The notes: a model not told the origin generated them from the sequence alone. Shown: positions 49,283 to 61,800, counted from the first letter of the stretch. The stretch: 64,000 nucleotides of DNA from Pohlia nutans (GCA_022496805.1 CM040092.1:23578113-23642112); one strand, 5' to 3'. A program made the numbers and translations.

Positions 49283-49547
49283 GCGCGGCTACCGTGTTTT
49301 TTGAGTGTTTGAGAATATCAGGTTAACCGCCCAAACGTGGACTTCATGGCTCTTGCTCCTTTGAAATATCTTCTAGTGGGAGCGACGGTCTGCTAGTTTG
49401 TTTTTTATACTAATATCCTTCTCGTCCTCCGTTGTAAATAGGAGATATTTCAAAACCAACGCTTGATATAACTTCAAAACATTGTTCGATGTTGCAATTA
49501 AAGTACAGTTGTACGATATCATCACTGTCCGTTTTGATGACCTTTAA

Positions 49548-50094
49548 CCCTTAAGCGTCCACACTACATTTATCCGGTCAAACCCCATCAATTTCATACA
49601 TTTAATAATGTATTATATATATTTGGTATTTTCTTCATATAATATATCCTTTAACCAATTTACACTGATTTTTTCATAATTATTAAAATGGAAATTAATT
49701 TTATAAGATTTTTCAAAGTTTTTCACTTGTAATAGCCATAGTAATTACAAAAATGCCTTAAATATTATGATTTTTTTAGAAAAAATGTGAACAATAGTGA
49801 TGGACAACAAGGTGTAGGTTGCATGCTTCTCGAGCTTACATAAAAAGAAATTCGATTGAAAAACTTTTTCTGCGGTGTATATTGGAATTTTAGGGCTGTG
49901 AGCTTTAAAGTGCTATAAAAAACGCAATTTTAACAATTGTGAAGAACCGTAAATTGGACTAGAAAGTAGAAAACAACTCCCACACATTCTTAGTTGGGAC
50001 CAATGTCATTTGAAATTAGAAACTGGGTGAAAATCAGCGTTTGACTGAAAATCGATCAAACATGGCCCCACGGGGCTCCTTGCGCGCTTAAGGG
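49548..50094. mobile_element. TTAA-flanked MITE, long subfamily (547 bp)
   Basis: TTAA at 49544-49547 and 50095-50098. The ends CCCTTAAGCGTCCAC and, on the other strand, CCCTTAAGCGCGCAAGG share their first ten bases exactly. It is AT-rich and non-coding. Confidence 0.75.
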
Positions 50095-51325
50095 TTAAGT
50101 CGATAGATGTGGGGACTCAACGGCAAACATGTCGCATAAACAATAAGACAATTAGATTTACAATACGATTATGAATTATTATAAACAATACGATTGAATT
50201 TTTTATTTTATTTTTAAGACATTGTTAATAATGGGATTTAAATATTTAATGATGACACTCCAATTATGAATACTTGACTTCTAAATACAGTAATAAATAG
50301 TGGATAAACTTCTTACTTCATTAAACATTCGACATGAACATTAGTCATAAACATTTTTCATATAACTGTGCTTCACAAACATACTTTGTAGTTTGTACGT
50401 CATAAACATAGTTTGTACATAATTTAATCTTTTAAATAAAATAGCTAAGAAAATTTATGAACCCTGAACCTTTAGATACAAATTATGACATTACTTGCAC
50501 ATTTGTAATTCAAATGTTCATTGTTCATCATAATTCGGTTGCCCTTTCGTCCTTTTGTTAGGGACTAGGGGTAGACTGGTACTCAGTTAGGGCCTTGGGT
50601 CGATGCATCCTTCATTCTCCATATAAATAGCGAGTCGTTGATGAGAGTGAAAGAAAGCTTTTACCCCAACTTCAATATTGTTCTTGTGAACAAACTTTTC
50701 CCATCCACCCTACATCTTGAGTTGTGTTTGCGCTAGATGAAATGCCATTCATAAGTCATAGTTCGCACATGAGAGACTTCGTGAATCCCCTGAAGATTAA
50801 TAGCCAAAGTGATGTTGACTATTCTGCTATTGTACATTATTACTTACAATTCAAACAGATTCATTGTTAAAACACAATACATGTACAAATTCCTTGCAAT
50901 GTACACGAGCAAGTTTCTACAGAGTTCTAAACACAATTAACAAATGAAGAGCATTTAAGGGAATATCAAAATAGACTCCAATTACCTCATTGTGTATGCT
51001 TTATTTCACTACGTAAATAGCCCGTGAAACATTCAACGTGAACACTCTTCATAAACATTCTTCATATACATGCTTTATAGTTCTAATGTTCTATGTCTCA
51101 AACGTCCTTAGTAAATAAATTAAAAAAACTAGAAACGTAACCTCACGAACATTTGACCTTCAAATTGTTAATAAACATTCTCCATACAAATACAATCTAA
51201 TTCCACTTCACAAACATACTTCATAATTTGATTACATTCCCTAACGAAATATTATAAAATATAAATAGACTTGAATTCCGCAGACAAAGTGCATATAATT
51301 TCCATAGATAGTCCCGCTAATTTAA
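50095..51325. other. AT-rich intergenic DNA with diverged repeats
   Basis: Contains the later copies of the 130-bp repeat. No open frame of note. Confidence 0.3.
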
Positions 51326-51863
51326 CCCTTTAGCGCACCCGCGTCCATATATTGGATGACGAACAGATTTTAGCTGTTCGGATCTCATCCAGATTGGACA
51401 GTTTTCATCCACAAAAGTTATTCTTGGTTCTTGTGCAAGTTGACTATATTTTGAACGGTTTGGATCTCCAAAATAGATTATTATGATTTTTAGAAAAATA
51501 ACACAATCGGTTTATGTCAGGTTTCATTCTTAATTCAAGAAGTGAGACCTCAAACATGATTTGCCAAAATAGGTAGAATCAAATAATGGAAACCATACCA
51601 TCTTGTACTACATGTTATTCCAATTTCATTCCAATTTTTTGAAATTTTTTTGTGTTCATTTGGGATTTTTAATTGAATTTCAAGAGAAAACCTTGCAATA
51701 TTAAATGAAAAATATTAATAAAAAAATGATGCATCCAACCGTACAGATGTGATCTTCACATTGACATTTACAAGTTTTCTTTGAACAACTACTCCATTTT
51801 GGGTTTCATCAAACATTTTATAGCGCATCTTTGAAAACAGTGTTGAATTGGGACGTTAAAGGG
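51326..51863. mobile_element. TTAA-flanked MITE, long subfamily (538 bp)
   Basis: TTAA at 51322-51325 and 51864-51867. The ends are CCCTTTAGCGCACCC and, on the other strand, CCCTTTAACGTCCCAATTC. Similar in size to the 49548 and 57070 copies. Confidence 0.7.
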
Positions 51864-52269
51864 TTAATTACAAGTTAATATTAAAAAAATATGAAAAATC
51901 CAATTGTAAATGCAAATAAAAAATAAGATTGATCCTTATAAAGGGGTGGATGTGTATCATCCGCTTTCCCACAATAAAGGCTCTCCCGTCGTTGCTGAAA
52001 AAAAAACACAAAAAAGAAAAGAAAAACGAGAAGACGACCTCATCTTACTTTAATCAGTAAAGAGGATTGGACTAATTTTTAGTGCAATCCTGACACTTTT
52101 GTACAAGTGGGTACTGCAGTAATGGGCGATTCTCCCAACGAAGGATGGCCTAAAACGGGTGCACATCAGTATGAAATGCACAACTTTGTTGTTTGTTTCC
52201 AAAAATTTAAAAAATGCACAACGATCGCATTTGGATCACCCCTTCTCTTTAATTTTCTCGCGTCTTCTC

Positions 52270-52465
52270 TGTCCAGCCGACGCACTGTCTATTGCTCTCG
52301 AAGGCCTACCCGTCCACTTGGACGCCCTGCCCGTCCAGTCGACGGCCACCCATTCAGTCAACGGCCCGGCCGTCCAGTCCAGGTCGCCCGTTCAGCCGAC
52401 GGCCACCGGTCTAGTCGATAGCCGCCCATCCAGTCCAAGTCGCCCCTCCAGTCGACGGCTTGTCC
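52270..52465. repeat. GACGG minisatellite, about 20-bp period, followed by (AT)n
   Basis: Units such as CCTGCCCGTCCAGTCGACGG and CCGGCCGTCCAGTCCAGGTC. A (AT)n run follows at 52480-52505. Overlapping open frames here are repeat artefacts. Confidence 0.8.
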
Positions 52466-52660
52466 GTCTATCTTTAAGTTATATATATATATATATATAT
52501 ATATACATGACATGGTTATTTTGCAGCACAATTGAATCTCTCTTGCGCTCACGGTGCTCTCTAATCTTGGATTGGTAACAGTCCGTGCTTGAGAGCGCGG
52601 ATGCTTACAAAGGGACTTGAATTTGGGTTGGTGGGGGAAGATTTTAAAATTATATCCCTT

Positions 52661-52669
52661 AAACCCTAA
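52661..52669 (+). promoter_or_regulatory. Telo-box AAACCCTAA upstream of the 52706 ATG
   Basis: A telo-box 37 bp before the ATG at 52706. Such boxes are common near the starts of plant genes for translation and cell growth. ATTTTAAAATTATATCC, 20-30 bp further upstream, is TATA-like. Confidence 0.4.
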
Positions 52670-52705
52670 TCCCACATTATCGCCTTTTGTCCTCATGTTG
52701 TTTCG

Positions 52706-53311
52706 ATGGCCGGGTATGCACTGTCGAAACGCAAAGTTGATGACTGGTACATGGGAAATGCGGATTTAATCTTTGAAACATCTCCTGAAACATATGGCTG
52801 TGTATCCGAAGCCGCTGAGGCTGGTGTGGCCAATTCCTCAAGCGCTAGAGAATCTTCAAAAGCAAAAAAGAAGGGGAAGCGAAGGAACAAGCACAAATCC
52901 GCTAATCTGGAGACGTGGCCAAGGAAGGTTGCTAGAACAAAATTGCATGAAGAGGCGTTGAACTTTTTCGACCAATATTCGAATGACCTCACAATGATGG
53001 GTCAAAATGCGCAAAGGAGGTCATTCTGATGGTGGGGAAATGACAACCGTACCGTTGCAACCAGCCTTGATTAGACTACGTCGTCACATGTTGGACAGCT
53101 TGGATGTTCGTACACCGTCTACTCAAGATTCATCAGTACCTTCCTCTTCTGTAGTACGCCCCCGCAAACACGGTCCATTGATAGGTACGCGGTTGGCAAG
53201 TTTAGTCCCTACTTTGAATATGACCCTACGCACAAGGGAAATCCAATCCCTTGGAAGAGGTGGAGCTCGACCGACCAATACCTAGAAGTGTCCAATAGAA
53301 CAAGGTGCCAA
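52706..53311 (+). pseudogene. Unrecognised basic nuclear-type protein, broken
   Basis: From the ATG at 52706 (MAGYALSKRKVDDWYMGNAD) the frame is open for 107 codons. It contains a bipartite-like basic stretch KAKKKGKRRNKHKS. TGA at 53027 and a TAG near 53072 interrupt it. The same frame then resumes with DRYAVGKFSPYFEYDPTHKG and ends at TAG 53309-53311. A competing frame (53007-53285) has RLRRHMLDSLDVRTPSTQDS. Either the gene has short introns that I cannot place or it is a pseudogene. No family is recognised. Confidence 0.35.
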
Positions 53312-54490
53312 TAGTGACCGTTCAACCAGGACAACACGCAAAAATAAGCGTATGAGGTGAATAACTGAGCCGTTTCGTGGAGAAGTCAATCTAGGAGGGC
53401 CGAACACCGATGGTGTTATAGATGCAACACGGCGACGACCTCTTAAAACACTTTCTTCTCTTGGACCACGCATCGATAACCGCCAAAAAAATTGGCCAAC
53501 TTTTCATGCAATTTCTACTGGTCTGAATGTTTAGTGCGCCCGAAAGCCAAGTGCATGATTATATGGCCAACTGCAAAAATAGGGAATTGGATGTTTCATG
53601 TTTGTAATGTATTATAAAAGAAAATAAAAATGCTTTTATTATACAAAAAATATCAATTTTGAACTTTACCGACGTATTATCTAGCATCATTCAATGCCAG
53701 TTTCTTCTTGCAACAAGCACATGCAACTTCAACTCAAATAGGCTTACCTAGATAGTAGGTTGATTTTGTAAAGACTAATTTGTGCATAGCTCAATTCTTG
53801 AAGCTTTAGATTTAACCTTTTTGGGTAATAGGTGTTTCAATCTAATCCATTCAATATTACACTATTATATCGTGTTTGAATGAACATTGAATCTATCAAA
53901 TAGTATATCATATAATAAAAGGAATAAACAATGTAATAGTTTAGTATATTAAGTTTCAAAACATATTTCTATCAATTCCATAGTCCAAAATACCAACAAC
54001 TATCAAAGGTTTTTTTTTGTGCCTTTCTGCTTTCAACCATCGTCTTTTTCCATTGCATGATTCTTATACTAGTTGGATAATTTTTAAATGTTCAAAATTA
54101 GGTTCGACCACTTTTTCAGAAGCTTACAACCGAAATGTGCATGCTTCATGACAAGGTATTGATGTTTAAGTTTCAAAAACGACCTTCAAATTTATTTTTA
54201 TGGACCAAATAAATTTAAATTTAAAAGAGAATATGAATTTTTTGCTTTCAAAAATTACTTTAAAACAATAATAATAATATACGTATCTAGATTTACCTCT
54301 GGAGGTGTAATCTAAAATTCATTATCTTGTTTCCACATTAACACCAAAACATCCTTCCAATCAGTTATTTTTATGAGAGATCTTCACCCGGATCTTTATA
54401 AATCTTCAAATGTAGACAAGTGTAGGATCTTGACAGGGTTATATCCATGATCACAGAAGTTGCTCTTTCGCATGAAGAAAATAAATGGTC
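53312..54490. other. AT-rich intergenic DNA
   Basis: A minus-strand frame at 53282-53473 is short and unconvincing. The rest shows no gene or repeat that I can support. Confidence 0.3.
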
Positions 54491-54494
54491 TTAA

Positions 54495-55051
54495 CCCCTA
54501 ACTGCCCAAACGTTCATCTTTCGGACAATGTATAGATTTCATCTATGTTTTCTCATCTGTCGTACATTTTTTGCAAGGAAAAATATACCACAAAATTTTA
54601 TGGCAAGATAGCTTCATGCATGTGTGATGTGATTAGAAAGGGGATGACTTGTGAGAAATTTATTTCTCATTTCATGTTGCAGTGATTGAGAAAAAAATTC
54701 AAAGATTTTAGTCTAAACGTGCTCTTGAAAAAAATAAACTCATAAAATTAAGCAACCAAAAAATCTCAAAAAATCATTACACTTAGAGTACTACATTTCA
54801 ATCTCTTCACAAAAAATTTCATTCATAGATTGTCAATATGATCTTATTTGTAATTGAATTACAAAATAATTTTGAATTTCAAGTTTCAAATTTTAAACAA
54901 AAATATTGGTAATAGCAATCGCAGATTTAACCATATGGATAGAATCTAAAATTGATAATGTATAACTTTTATGGATATATCGAGTTCAAAATATCCCGCC
55001 CACTTAGTTGCATTTTATAATGCATCTTTGCAAAACTGCCGAATTTGGAGA
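54495..55051. mobile_element. TTAA MITE, long subfamily, right end truncated
   Basis: TTAA at 54491-54494, left end CCCCTAACTGCCCAAACG. The body matches the 57070 copy over most of its length (for example GTAATAGCAATC, AAAACTGCCGAATTTG). The match stops at about GGAGAGGG, and the terminal GGGG-TTAA is missing. Confidence 0.65.
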
Positions 55052-55504
55052 GGGGTGACGTCGTTTTGTGTTCGTGTGCTGGCAAGGCCATCGCTGGTCG
55101 GTAACTCCATCTCTCCCTCTCCTTTCGTCTGCGCATCCCGTCGCTTGCGTTCTATGGATCGATCGCCGTTGATTTTGGCTTACACCGCTATTGCGCTTCA
55201 TTTGTCACCTGTTACGCGCTTCATTTTACACTGCTGTTGCGCTTCCAGTATTTCCTGTGGCGATGTTGAAGTGGGTTGGGGTTTGGGTGCCACCTTGCAC
55301 GTCTGTCGGCTCTGCGCATGCCCAGGATCGGGTGCTCCGGGAGGGAGTGATCTATTGGATCGAAGGAGCCGTGGGATTTGAGATTGGGGTTTCGGTGATC
55401 TAGGGTTTGGTGGGTGGCGAGTTTCACGCCCTTCTGTGAGCGAGCCCGTCTTTGCCCGTCCTTTCTGCTGGAGCTTCTTTCTTCGCTTGCAACTTCTTTG
55501 CCTG
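55052..55504 (+). promoter_or_regulatory. GC-rich leader of the kinase-like gene
   Basis: Base composition shifts to GC-rich immediately after the truncated MITE. It contains TGACGTCG (bZIP-type core, about 55056) and CTAGGGTTTGG (a reversed telo-box, about 55401). It is followed by the ATG at 55505. This looks like a promoter and 5' UTR rather than coding DNA, although open frames cross it. Confidence 0.4.
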
Positions 55505-58500
55505 ATGGAGGTGGATGACGCATACAGAGCCCTCCGCCAATTCTTGATGGAGAGATGTGCAGGTTCGAATTTCAGTGATGATGACATCAAGAATTTGGGG
55601 ATGCGGGATTTGAAACAGAAGCTGATCTTAAAGCAGCCTATCCGGAATACTTGGAAAGGATTCTTCCTGGCCGACTGGGTAAAGTGGCCGTACTCCTCAG
55701 GACATTCGGAGCCCCTTCCCAATCTAAAGCCACCGCAGGTATGTTTGGTCTAATTCAGAGGTTATGACGTTTTAGGGTTTTCCTAGTATGTACACTGTGT
55801 TTTCGTACAGTTTTTCCTTCGAACCCGCTGCTGATGCTGGGATCTTTTCTCGATTCTTTTGATGGCTAGGGTTTTTTTATTTCACGCTACAAGTATCATT
55901 ACAACTTCAGCTTTCCAACACTTAGTGTGAGTGATGCATTTTATTCCCAATTCAATCAAACTCGTTTGAGGTTGAATTCTTGTCTAATTGGAGGTGTACT
56001 AAGATTTGTTCAGCTAATACTGAAAACATGGTCAAGGGTTTGGGGTTTTTCCATGTCAACACTCATGGTCGTGGCTGTACTTGGGGGCAGGTGATTGTTA
56101 GTGTGTTCTATAGTTTTGCATGTTAGTGTGTTCTATTGTTTTGCATGTTGGTGTGTATTCTTGTTTTGCGTAATAGACACAGCCTCTGTTGAATACATGT
56201 CCGCACTACAGGATAGATGGTACTCAACAACGTGGGATGATGGTTAGGGGTATGAGACTGCAGTTTACTTAAGAAAAACTGATGAACGGGTTGGAGATGG
56301 TTTTTTCCATTTTCAGAAGGACATGCATGTTTTGCGTTGTTTGCCCTGTTTAATGCATGGCTAGAAGTATCAGTAGTGTCGGTCCAAGAGGTATCTGTGC
56401 TTTCTCTAGGACATTGATTTCCGGAGTGATTATGAGATGACCAGCTTGCTCTTCTTTCTCATCCTCTTCATCACTTAGAGGCTGTATATGGGGGCAAGTG
56501 ATTGTTAGTAATCGTTTTAGGGTTTGAAAGCAGATTTTTAGTCCTCTTGAAAGCTTTATTCGGAGGGATGATTTGCAGTGGACATGAATTTGCGCGAGGA
56601 CATTGCTGCGGAGAGTGCGATCCAGATAAGGGCTAAGAGACATAGGACGGCATATATTGATTCTATCCCATTCCCGTGGATGAGGAGATAACTATATGGA
56701 AACATGATGTCGAGTTAAGAGGAGTGCTATGCACTACAGTTCATGTGGATACATTGTTGGATCCAGAAAGGGCATTGCTGGCAGATTTACGTTATCTCCA
56801 TCTATGGCATATTGCGAGGAACACACCGGCCGATGATATCGTATGCACAAAGCAATCTCGGAATAGGGGGCAGGCTGATCTTGAGCCAGTTTATTATATT
56901 CATGCCCTGACCATAATGAGGGCATCTGCACGAGGGCAGCCAGAAGTTTGTGTGGTATGTGAGGATTGCACTTTGCATGATAGTGCACGGGGAGACTTGC
57001 GCGTACATGTTTGTAACATGGAACATCCTTTTGAGATGAAGGCTGTCAATGGTTCATCAAATGCTTTAACCCCTAACTGCCTAAGCGTCCATTTTTTGGA
57101 CGATGTACAGATTTCATACGAAGATTCTCATCCGTCATGCATTTTTTGCAGTGTGGAATTTTTACTGTAGATTCTATGGGAAGTTAGCTTCATGCATATG
57201 TTATCCGATTAGAAAGGAGATGATTTTTGAAATTTTTATGCCTCATTTCATGTTGTAGTGATTCACCCAAAATTTTGAAGATTTCAGTGTAAAAGTGGTA
57301 AAAAAAAGTCAACTCATAAAAGTAAGCAACCAAAAAATCTCCAAAAATCACTACACTTAGAGTATTACATTTCAACCAATCACAAAGAACTTCATCTGTA
57401 GATTGTCAATATCTTATTCGTAATTGAATTACAAAATAATTTTGAATTTCACGTTTCAAATTTTATACAAAATTATTGGTAATAGCAATCATAGATCTAA
57501 CCGTATGGATAGAATCTAAAATTCATAACGTACAACTTTTATTCATATATCAAGTTCAAAATATCCTTCTAGGTTGCATTTTATAATCCATCTTTGCAAA
57601 ACTGCCGAATTTGAAGAGGGCTTTAGGCATTTAGGGGTTAATTGATCCGACTGGAATTTTCAGCAACATGGCTGCATTTGGCAAGCTTCACAAGATTATC
57701 AGGACCAAGTTACTCAAAGATGGTGCTGGGGTATTTTCTGGTGCACTTTCCTCAATCGAATTGAGTGCATTTGGTTTGCAAAGTTGGAGTATGATTCCGA
57801 ACACCGTACGATCTGTTGTCAAGTAGCTCCTGAGATTCCAGCCAAAGGCCTGATGCCGTTTGCACAGATATGCCCTCGTCTCGATGAGATATTACATGAT
57901 CATCCAGGGGACGAAGATGTTATGTTGGCAGACCTGTTGGATCTACAAGTCCCATCTGGTTTTAGGTGCCTAACAAGGCACATAGACACTTTGTGGGGCC
58001 TCGTCAAAGCATTCAGAACGAGAAACGAAACCACTGTGCAGTCGATGGCATAGTACCCAACATCAGAGTTATGATCAAGGTGTAAATGGGATCGTATAAC
58101 GTGTGGAGGGGATTGCATTTCATCCAGTTGAAAGGCTCCGGGGGATGCGTTTCCAGTATTTCATGGGAGCAACTTGCAGGATTATGGACAGGAATGGAGA
58201 AAGCTCTATCTGGGCTACATGCATGCTCCCTTGTGCATCGGGATATAAAGCCAGACAATATGCTTTTGATTGATGAGCAGTTGGTCCTAAATGACTTTCA
58301 TATAAGTTGTCTTGCAGGTGATACGTGGTAGCTGCAGCAGTACGTTGGAACTCTTGAGTTCCGCTCTCCATATTGGACACCAGATGCTGGACTGTATATA
58401 CCGGCTGACGATTGGGTTTCTTTAGGACTAAGCTTTTTATCGCTACTCTCACTGCCGAGAGTAGATGACCCGTTGAGGGGTCTAATCGATGACTCTAGAA

Positions 58501-58549
58501 CCCCGCGGGACATGAAAATTAAATTAAGCGCTGCAATAAATCATGCTTA
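55505..58549 (+). pseudogene. Protein-kinase-like gene, broken and interrupted by a MITE
   Basis: Exon 1 (55505-55738) encodes MEVDDAYRALRQFLMERCAG and ends at a clean donor CCGCAG|GTATG. A second coding block begins near 56579 after a TTTGCAG acceptor (VDMNLREDIAAESA in one frame, then EITIWKHDVELRGVL after a shift). It runs to 57065, where a TTAA MITE interrupts it. Beyond the MITE the frame resumes with WFAKLEYDSEHRTICCQV, shifts near 58045, and passes TAA 58083. It then shows a kinase core: LVHRDIKPDNMLL, LVLNDFHIS (DFH instead of DFG), TAG at 58329, then VGTLEFRSPYW and ADDWVSLGLSFL, ending at TAA 58549. HRD and KPDN are intact. The ATP-binding lobe is not clear. A host gene or a transposon-borne kinase are both possible. 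The breaks are seen; inactivity is inferred. Confidence 0.65.
57070..57637. mobile_element. TTAA-flanked MITE inserted in the kinase-like gene (568 bp)
   Basis: TTAA at 57066-57069 and 57638-57641. The ends are CCCCTAACTGCCTAAGCG and, on the other strand, CCCCTAAATGCCTAAAGCC. It is the best-preserved long-subfamily copy. The interior shares long stretches with 54495-55051. Confidence 0.8.
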
Positions 58550-58883
58550 AAGCGTGAGACCCAAAATTTCTCAATTCGTTGACCTAAGATGTAGGGGTCT
58601 TCATAAATCTTCAAATGTGGAGATGCGCAGGATCCTTATAGGGTTATATCCATGATCACATAAGTTGCACTTCTGCAGGGTAAAAAGGTTCTAGAAGGTA
58701 TGGGCACCCAGCAATGTACAGATTGCATTCATTTCAGGGGCAATTTTGGGTGCACGTCCATTACGTTTCAGAGAGCTCACAAAATTGGGTGAAACCTTGT
58801 TTCTCAAATACACAGTTTCAAATGTAGCAGTTCCAGAAGGAAAATGGTGAGCCAGAGTGAAAGGAGAGTCTGTCCAACTCCTC

Positions 58884-61800
58884 CTACACTCCAAATAATG
58901 GAACCCCAATCTTTACAAATGAATGCACTAGTGCACCGGTGAATATGTAGCTGTCCAGTCGGTCTAAAATGCCTCCTGTTGCACATTTGCGTTAGTGATT
59001 ACCCCTGTAATTTAAGACTCTTCATAAAGAATAGAAAATAAACTAGGTCTATGTGGTTGACAAAATGAAAATCGTAACGGTCTCACTTTTTGAACTAAGA
59101 GTGAAACTTGACCTAAGCCAATTGTGTTGTTTTCCAAAAAATCACAATATCTTATTTTGAAGATCCAAACTGTACAAGATGTAGTCAAGGTTGCAAACTG
59201 TACAAGGTTGCAATCTGATTGTCGTCCATTATATGGACACATGCACGTCAAAGGGTTAAAGCAAGGCTCCATTTTGTTCATTTTGTTCATTCATATTACC
59301 ATTTCATTTTGTTCTTTCAATAGTATCACAACGAAGTGAATAGGGGTGTCAGAGTGCAACCTGGTCAGGGGAGACTCTGTGATGCGATTGAGACATCTGT
59401 AATCCACGCCCACTACTTCCTAAATTCACCAAATTTGTTGTCTTCTACATACAAATTAAAATTGCAAGGTTCTACGACCACCCTCCTTGCTCTAAAGCTC
59501 ATTGCAAAAGCTAACACCCCCTAATGTTCTAGACATGGATTACTGTAACCTGGTAGCAGCTCCGGCACAAATTAATTCAATCCTTTTAGAAAGTGCCATG
59601 TGTCGCCTTCTTATTGGTTGTGACCCATGAAAAAGAGCATGTGGATGGCGGGTTATGAGGCTTGATAAAGAGAGAAAAAACATACCATGACCAGGAATAA
59701 GCTTCCCGGAGTCTTTTACACCAGCATCTCGCTTTATCATTGACTCAGTCAAGTCCCCAAATAAGGATCCCAAGAATACCAGTACTGCCATTGCTGCCGT
59801 ACTGCCACAACCCCATCCCAGTGGATACCATTTCCAGAGATCAATATTAGTATTGCAGGGCTTAGAGAAGGCTATTGAGTATGCAGGAAAATCTGAAAGA
59901 AATGCACTTATTTCAAATATGTGAAACACTATTGGACTTGTTTTCTAAAAGGAGGACCAACCCTACTCTCATAGGACCATTCACTGACACAAAAACCAAC
60001 ACGACGGCTTAAATTTGCTACACTTTTCCTTCTCCATGGGCCAATGTCATTTTAATAAGTTTTTTTACCATTTACTATAAGTTTGATTCAAAAGCATCAT
60101 TTTAAACTTAAAACAACATGGATTAGTAATGAGTCATGTATGATTTAGTCCTTGATACATTATTAGAACTAACAAGTTTGCAAAACATGATGTAAATTCC
60201 ACTGTAGCCCATGGTAAGTGCACTGAAAAGTGTGGACATTTGGAATTAAGGGACTGCTCAATACCTGAAAAGAGACGTGGGCCATTGTAGGAGGTGAGCA
60301 AGCGTCACAGCTACAGCAACTGACGAACTTAAGCCAACTGCAGCACCTTCTATTGTCTTCTTTGGACTCACTTCATTCAGAGGTGTTTTACCAAATGCCT
60401 GGCACAAGAGTACCACATAGACCTCCATGGAATTCAGTCCGATAGCCTTACTCTATCCTCTGCTTTGACGACAAATGTTTCCACATTATAATAACAACAG
60501 TACAACGGCAGTCCATTTTGTGCAAAGAGCAGAATCCCACGCATGTAAGTGAATGAGGCAGTAACAGACCAGTGCCAGATGAGTCGCATTATATACTGAC
60601 AATGGTCTATACAAAAGTTATAAGTATAGATTGTGAAGGCGTACCCTGCCCCCTATGAAGGCCCCTGTATCGGCAGTAATGATAGTGCCCATGGTAATTA
60701 TTGTAACCACCAAGCCTACGGTCCAGCATGCTCGTCCGCCAAGAAGCACGGGCCAAACTCCACCTAATTCTACTCCAGACATAGCAATCTCCATTTCAAT
60801 AAACAAGATCACAGCAGAATAGAAATGAAATAACGACCGAAAAGAACTCGCAGTGATAGAAACTGATTGACACACAAAGCGCGGCTCAAACTTCCTGAAA
60901 GGTATGCAACAGGATTTTAGTGTATATGTTAACAATACAAAAGATATATATATTGAAAATTTTAACATATATCTTTTGTACTGTAAACATATACTCCCTC
61001 TGTCCCATAATAAGCTACCTGATTGCTCAAACTATTTGTCCCATAATAAGCTTCTTGTTTGTGCAAACTACTACTACTACTGGCTCAGGGTCCACACCAT
61101 TGGACAAGTTAATTCTTCTATATTGAGGGTTGAGGAAGCTTATTATGGGACAAAAGAGTACACGTGTTAAAAATTTTAACTTATAATTGTGGCCAAAATT
61201 TTAACATGTTACATATGTGTGTATGTTACAGTAAATGTTGGCCACAGTGTTACTGAAGATATGTGTATATATTGAAAATTTTAAAATGCCCATAGGAAGA
61301 TTCACGCAGGTTGATAAGTGGAGATCTTCTCTTCAACAATGCAAATGGTCCAACACATGTAGAGGTACACGATTGAAGAAACTTACTGGTGTTGATGGCA
61401 GGTACTGCAAGGCCACAGCGGAGCTTGATCCAGAAACAAGGAAGATAACCACAGTAGAATAATTCAAAGATGGCACTTGATAGCTGTGAGAATCGTGGAC
61501 CTCGCTGCAGCAATAACACTGTGGCCAACAGAAACGCTGCCGTTGTCAACGCCACCCCAACACGCCCTCCAAAGTACCTGCGTGAGCGCACAATTTCCTA
61601 ATAAATTGCATTACACCTTCCAACTACAGTGCCTTCATTGGTCATCAAAGGCATCAAGGACTTCCATTCAATTTAAACAATGGTGCTTTGAGACTGATCA
61701 CAAAAACATCCAAAGTTATAAAAGATGGAGTTAACAAAGAAAGTTGTGAAGTTAACAAGAAGTAATTCATTGATAAAGATTAGTTTACTAAATTTTAATA

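Larger units (their letters stand above)
48060..51235. repeat. Dispersed copies of a diverged ~130-bp repeat
   Basis: The phrase order AAACGTTCAACGT, ACATTAGTC(G/A)TAAACATTC, CTAATTCCATGTCACTAACA and TTTTACGTCTTAAA recurs near 48080-48215, 48855-48965, 50315-50420, 51020-51110 and 51160-51235. Divergence increases to the right. Copies are separated by unrelated DNA, including TTAA MITEs. Confidence 0.6.

Noticed and set aside
54971..55722. Plus and minus frames of 100-174 codons upstream of the kinase-like gene
   Set aside because: They lie in a GC-rich leader with promoter motifs, overlap each other in several frames and match no family.
36110..58549. Possible non-standard genetic code with TAA/TAG read as glutamine
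   Set aside because: The broken RING ORF has many TAA/TAG at likely Gln positions, as in some ulvophyte algae. However, the intact CDS4/5 gene ends in TAG at the conserved C-terminus, the MULE relic is broken by TGA, and frameshifts occur as well. Decay is the simpler explanation.
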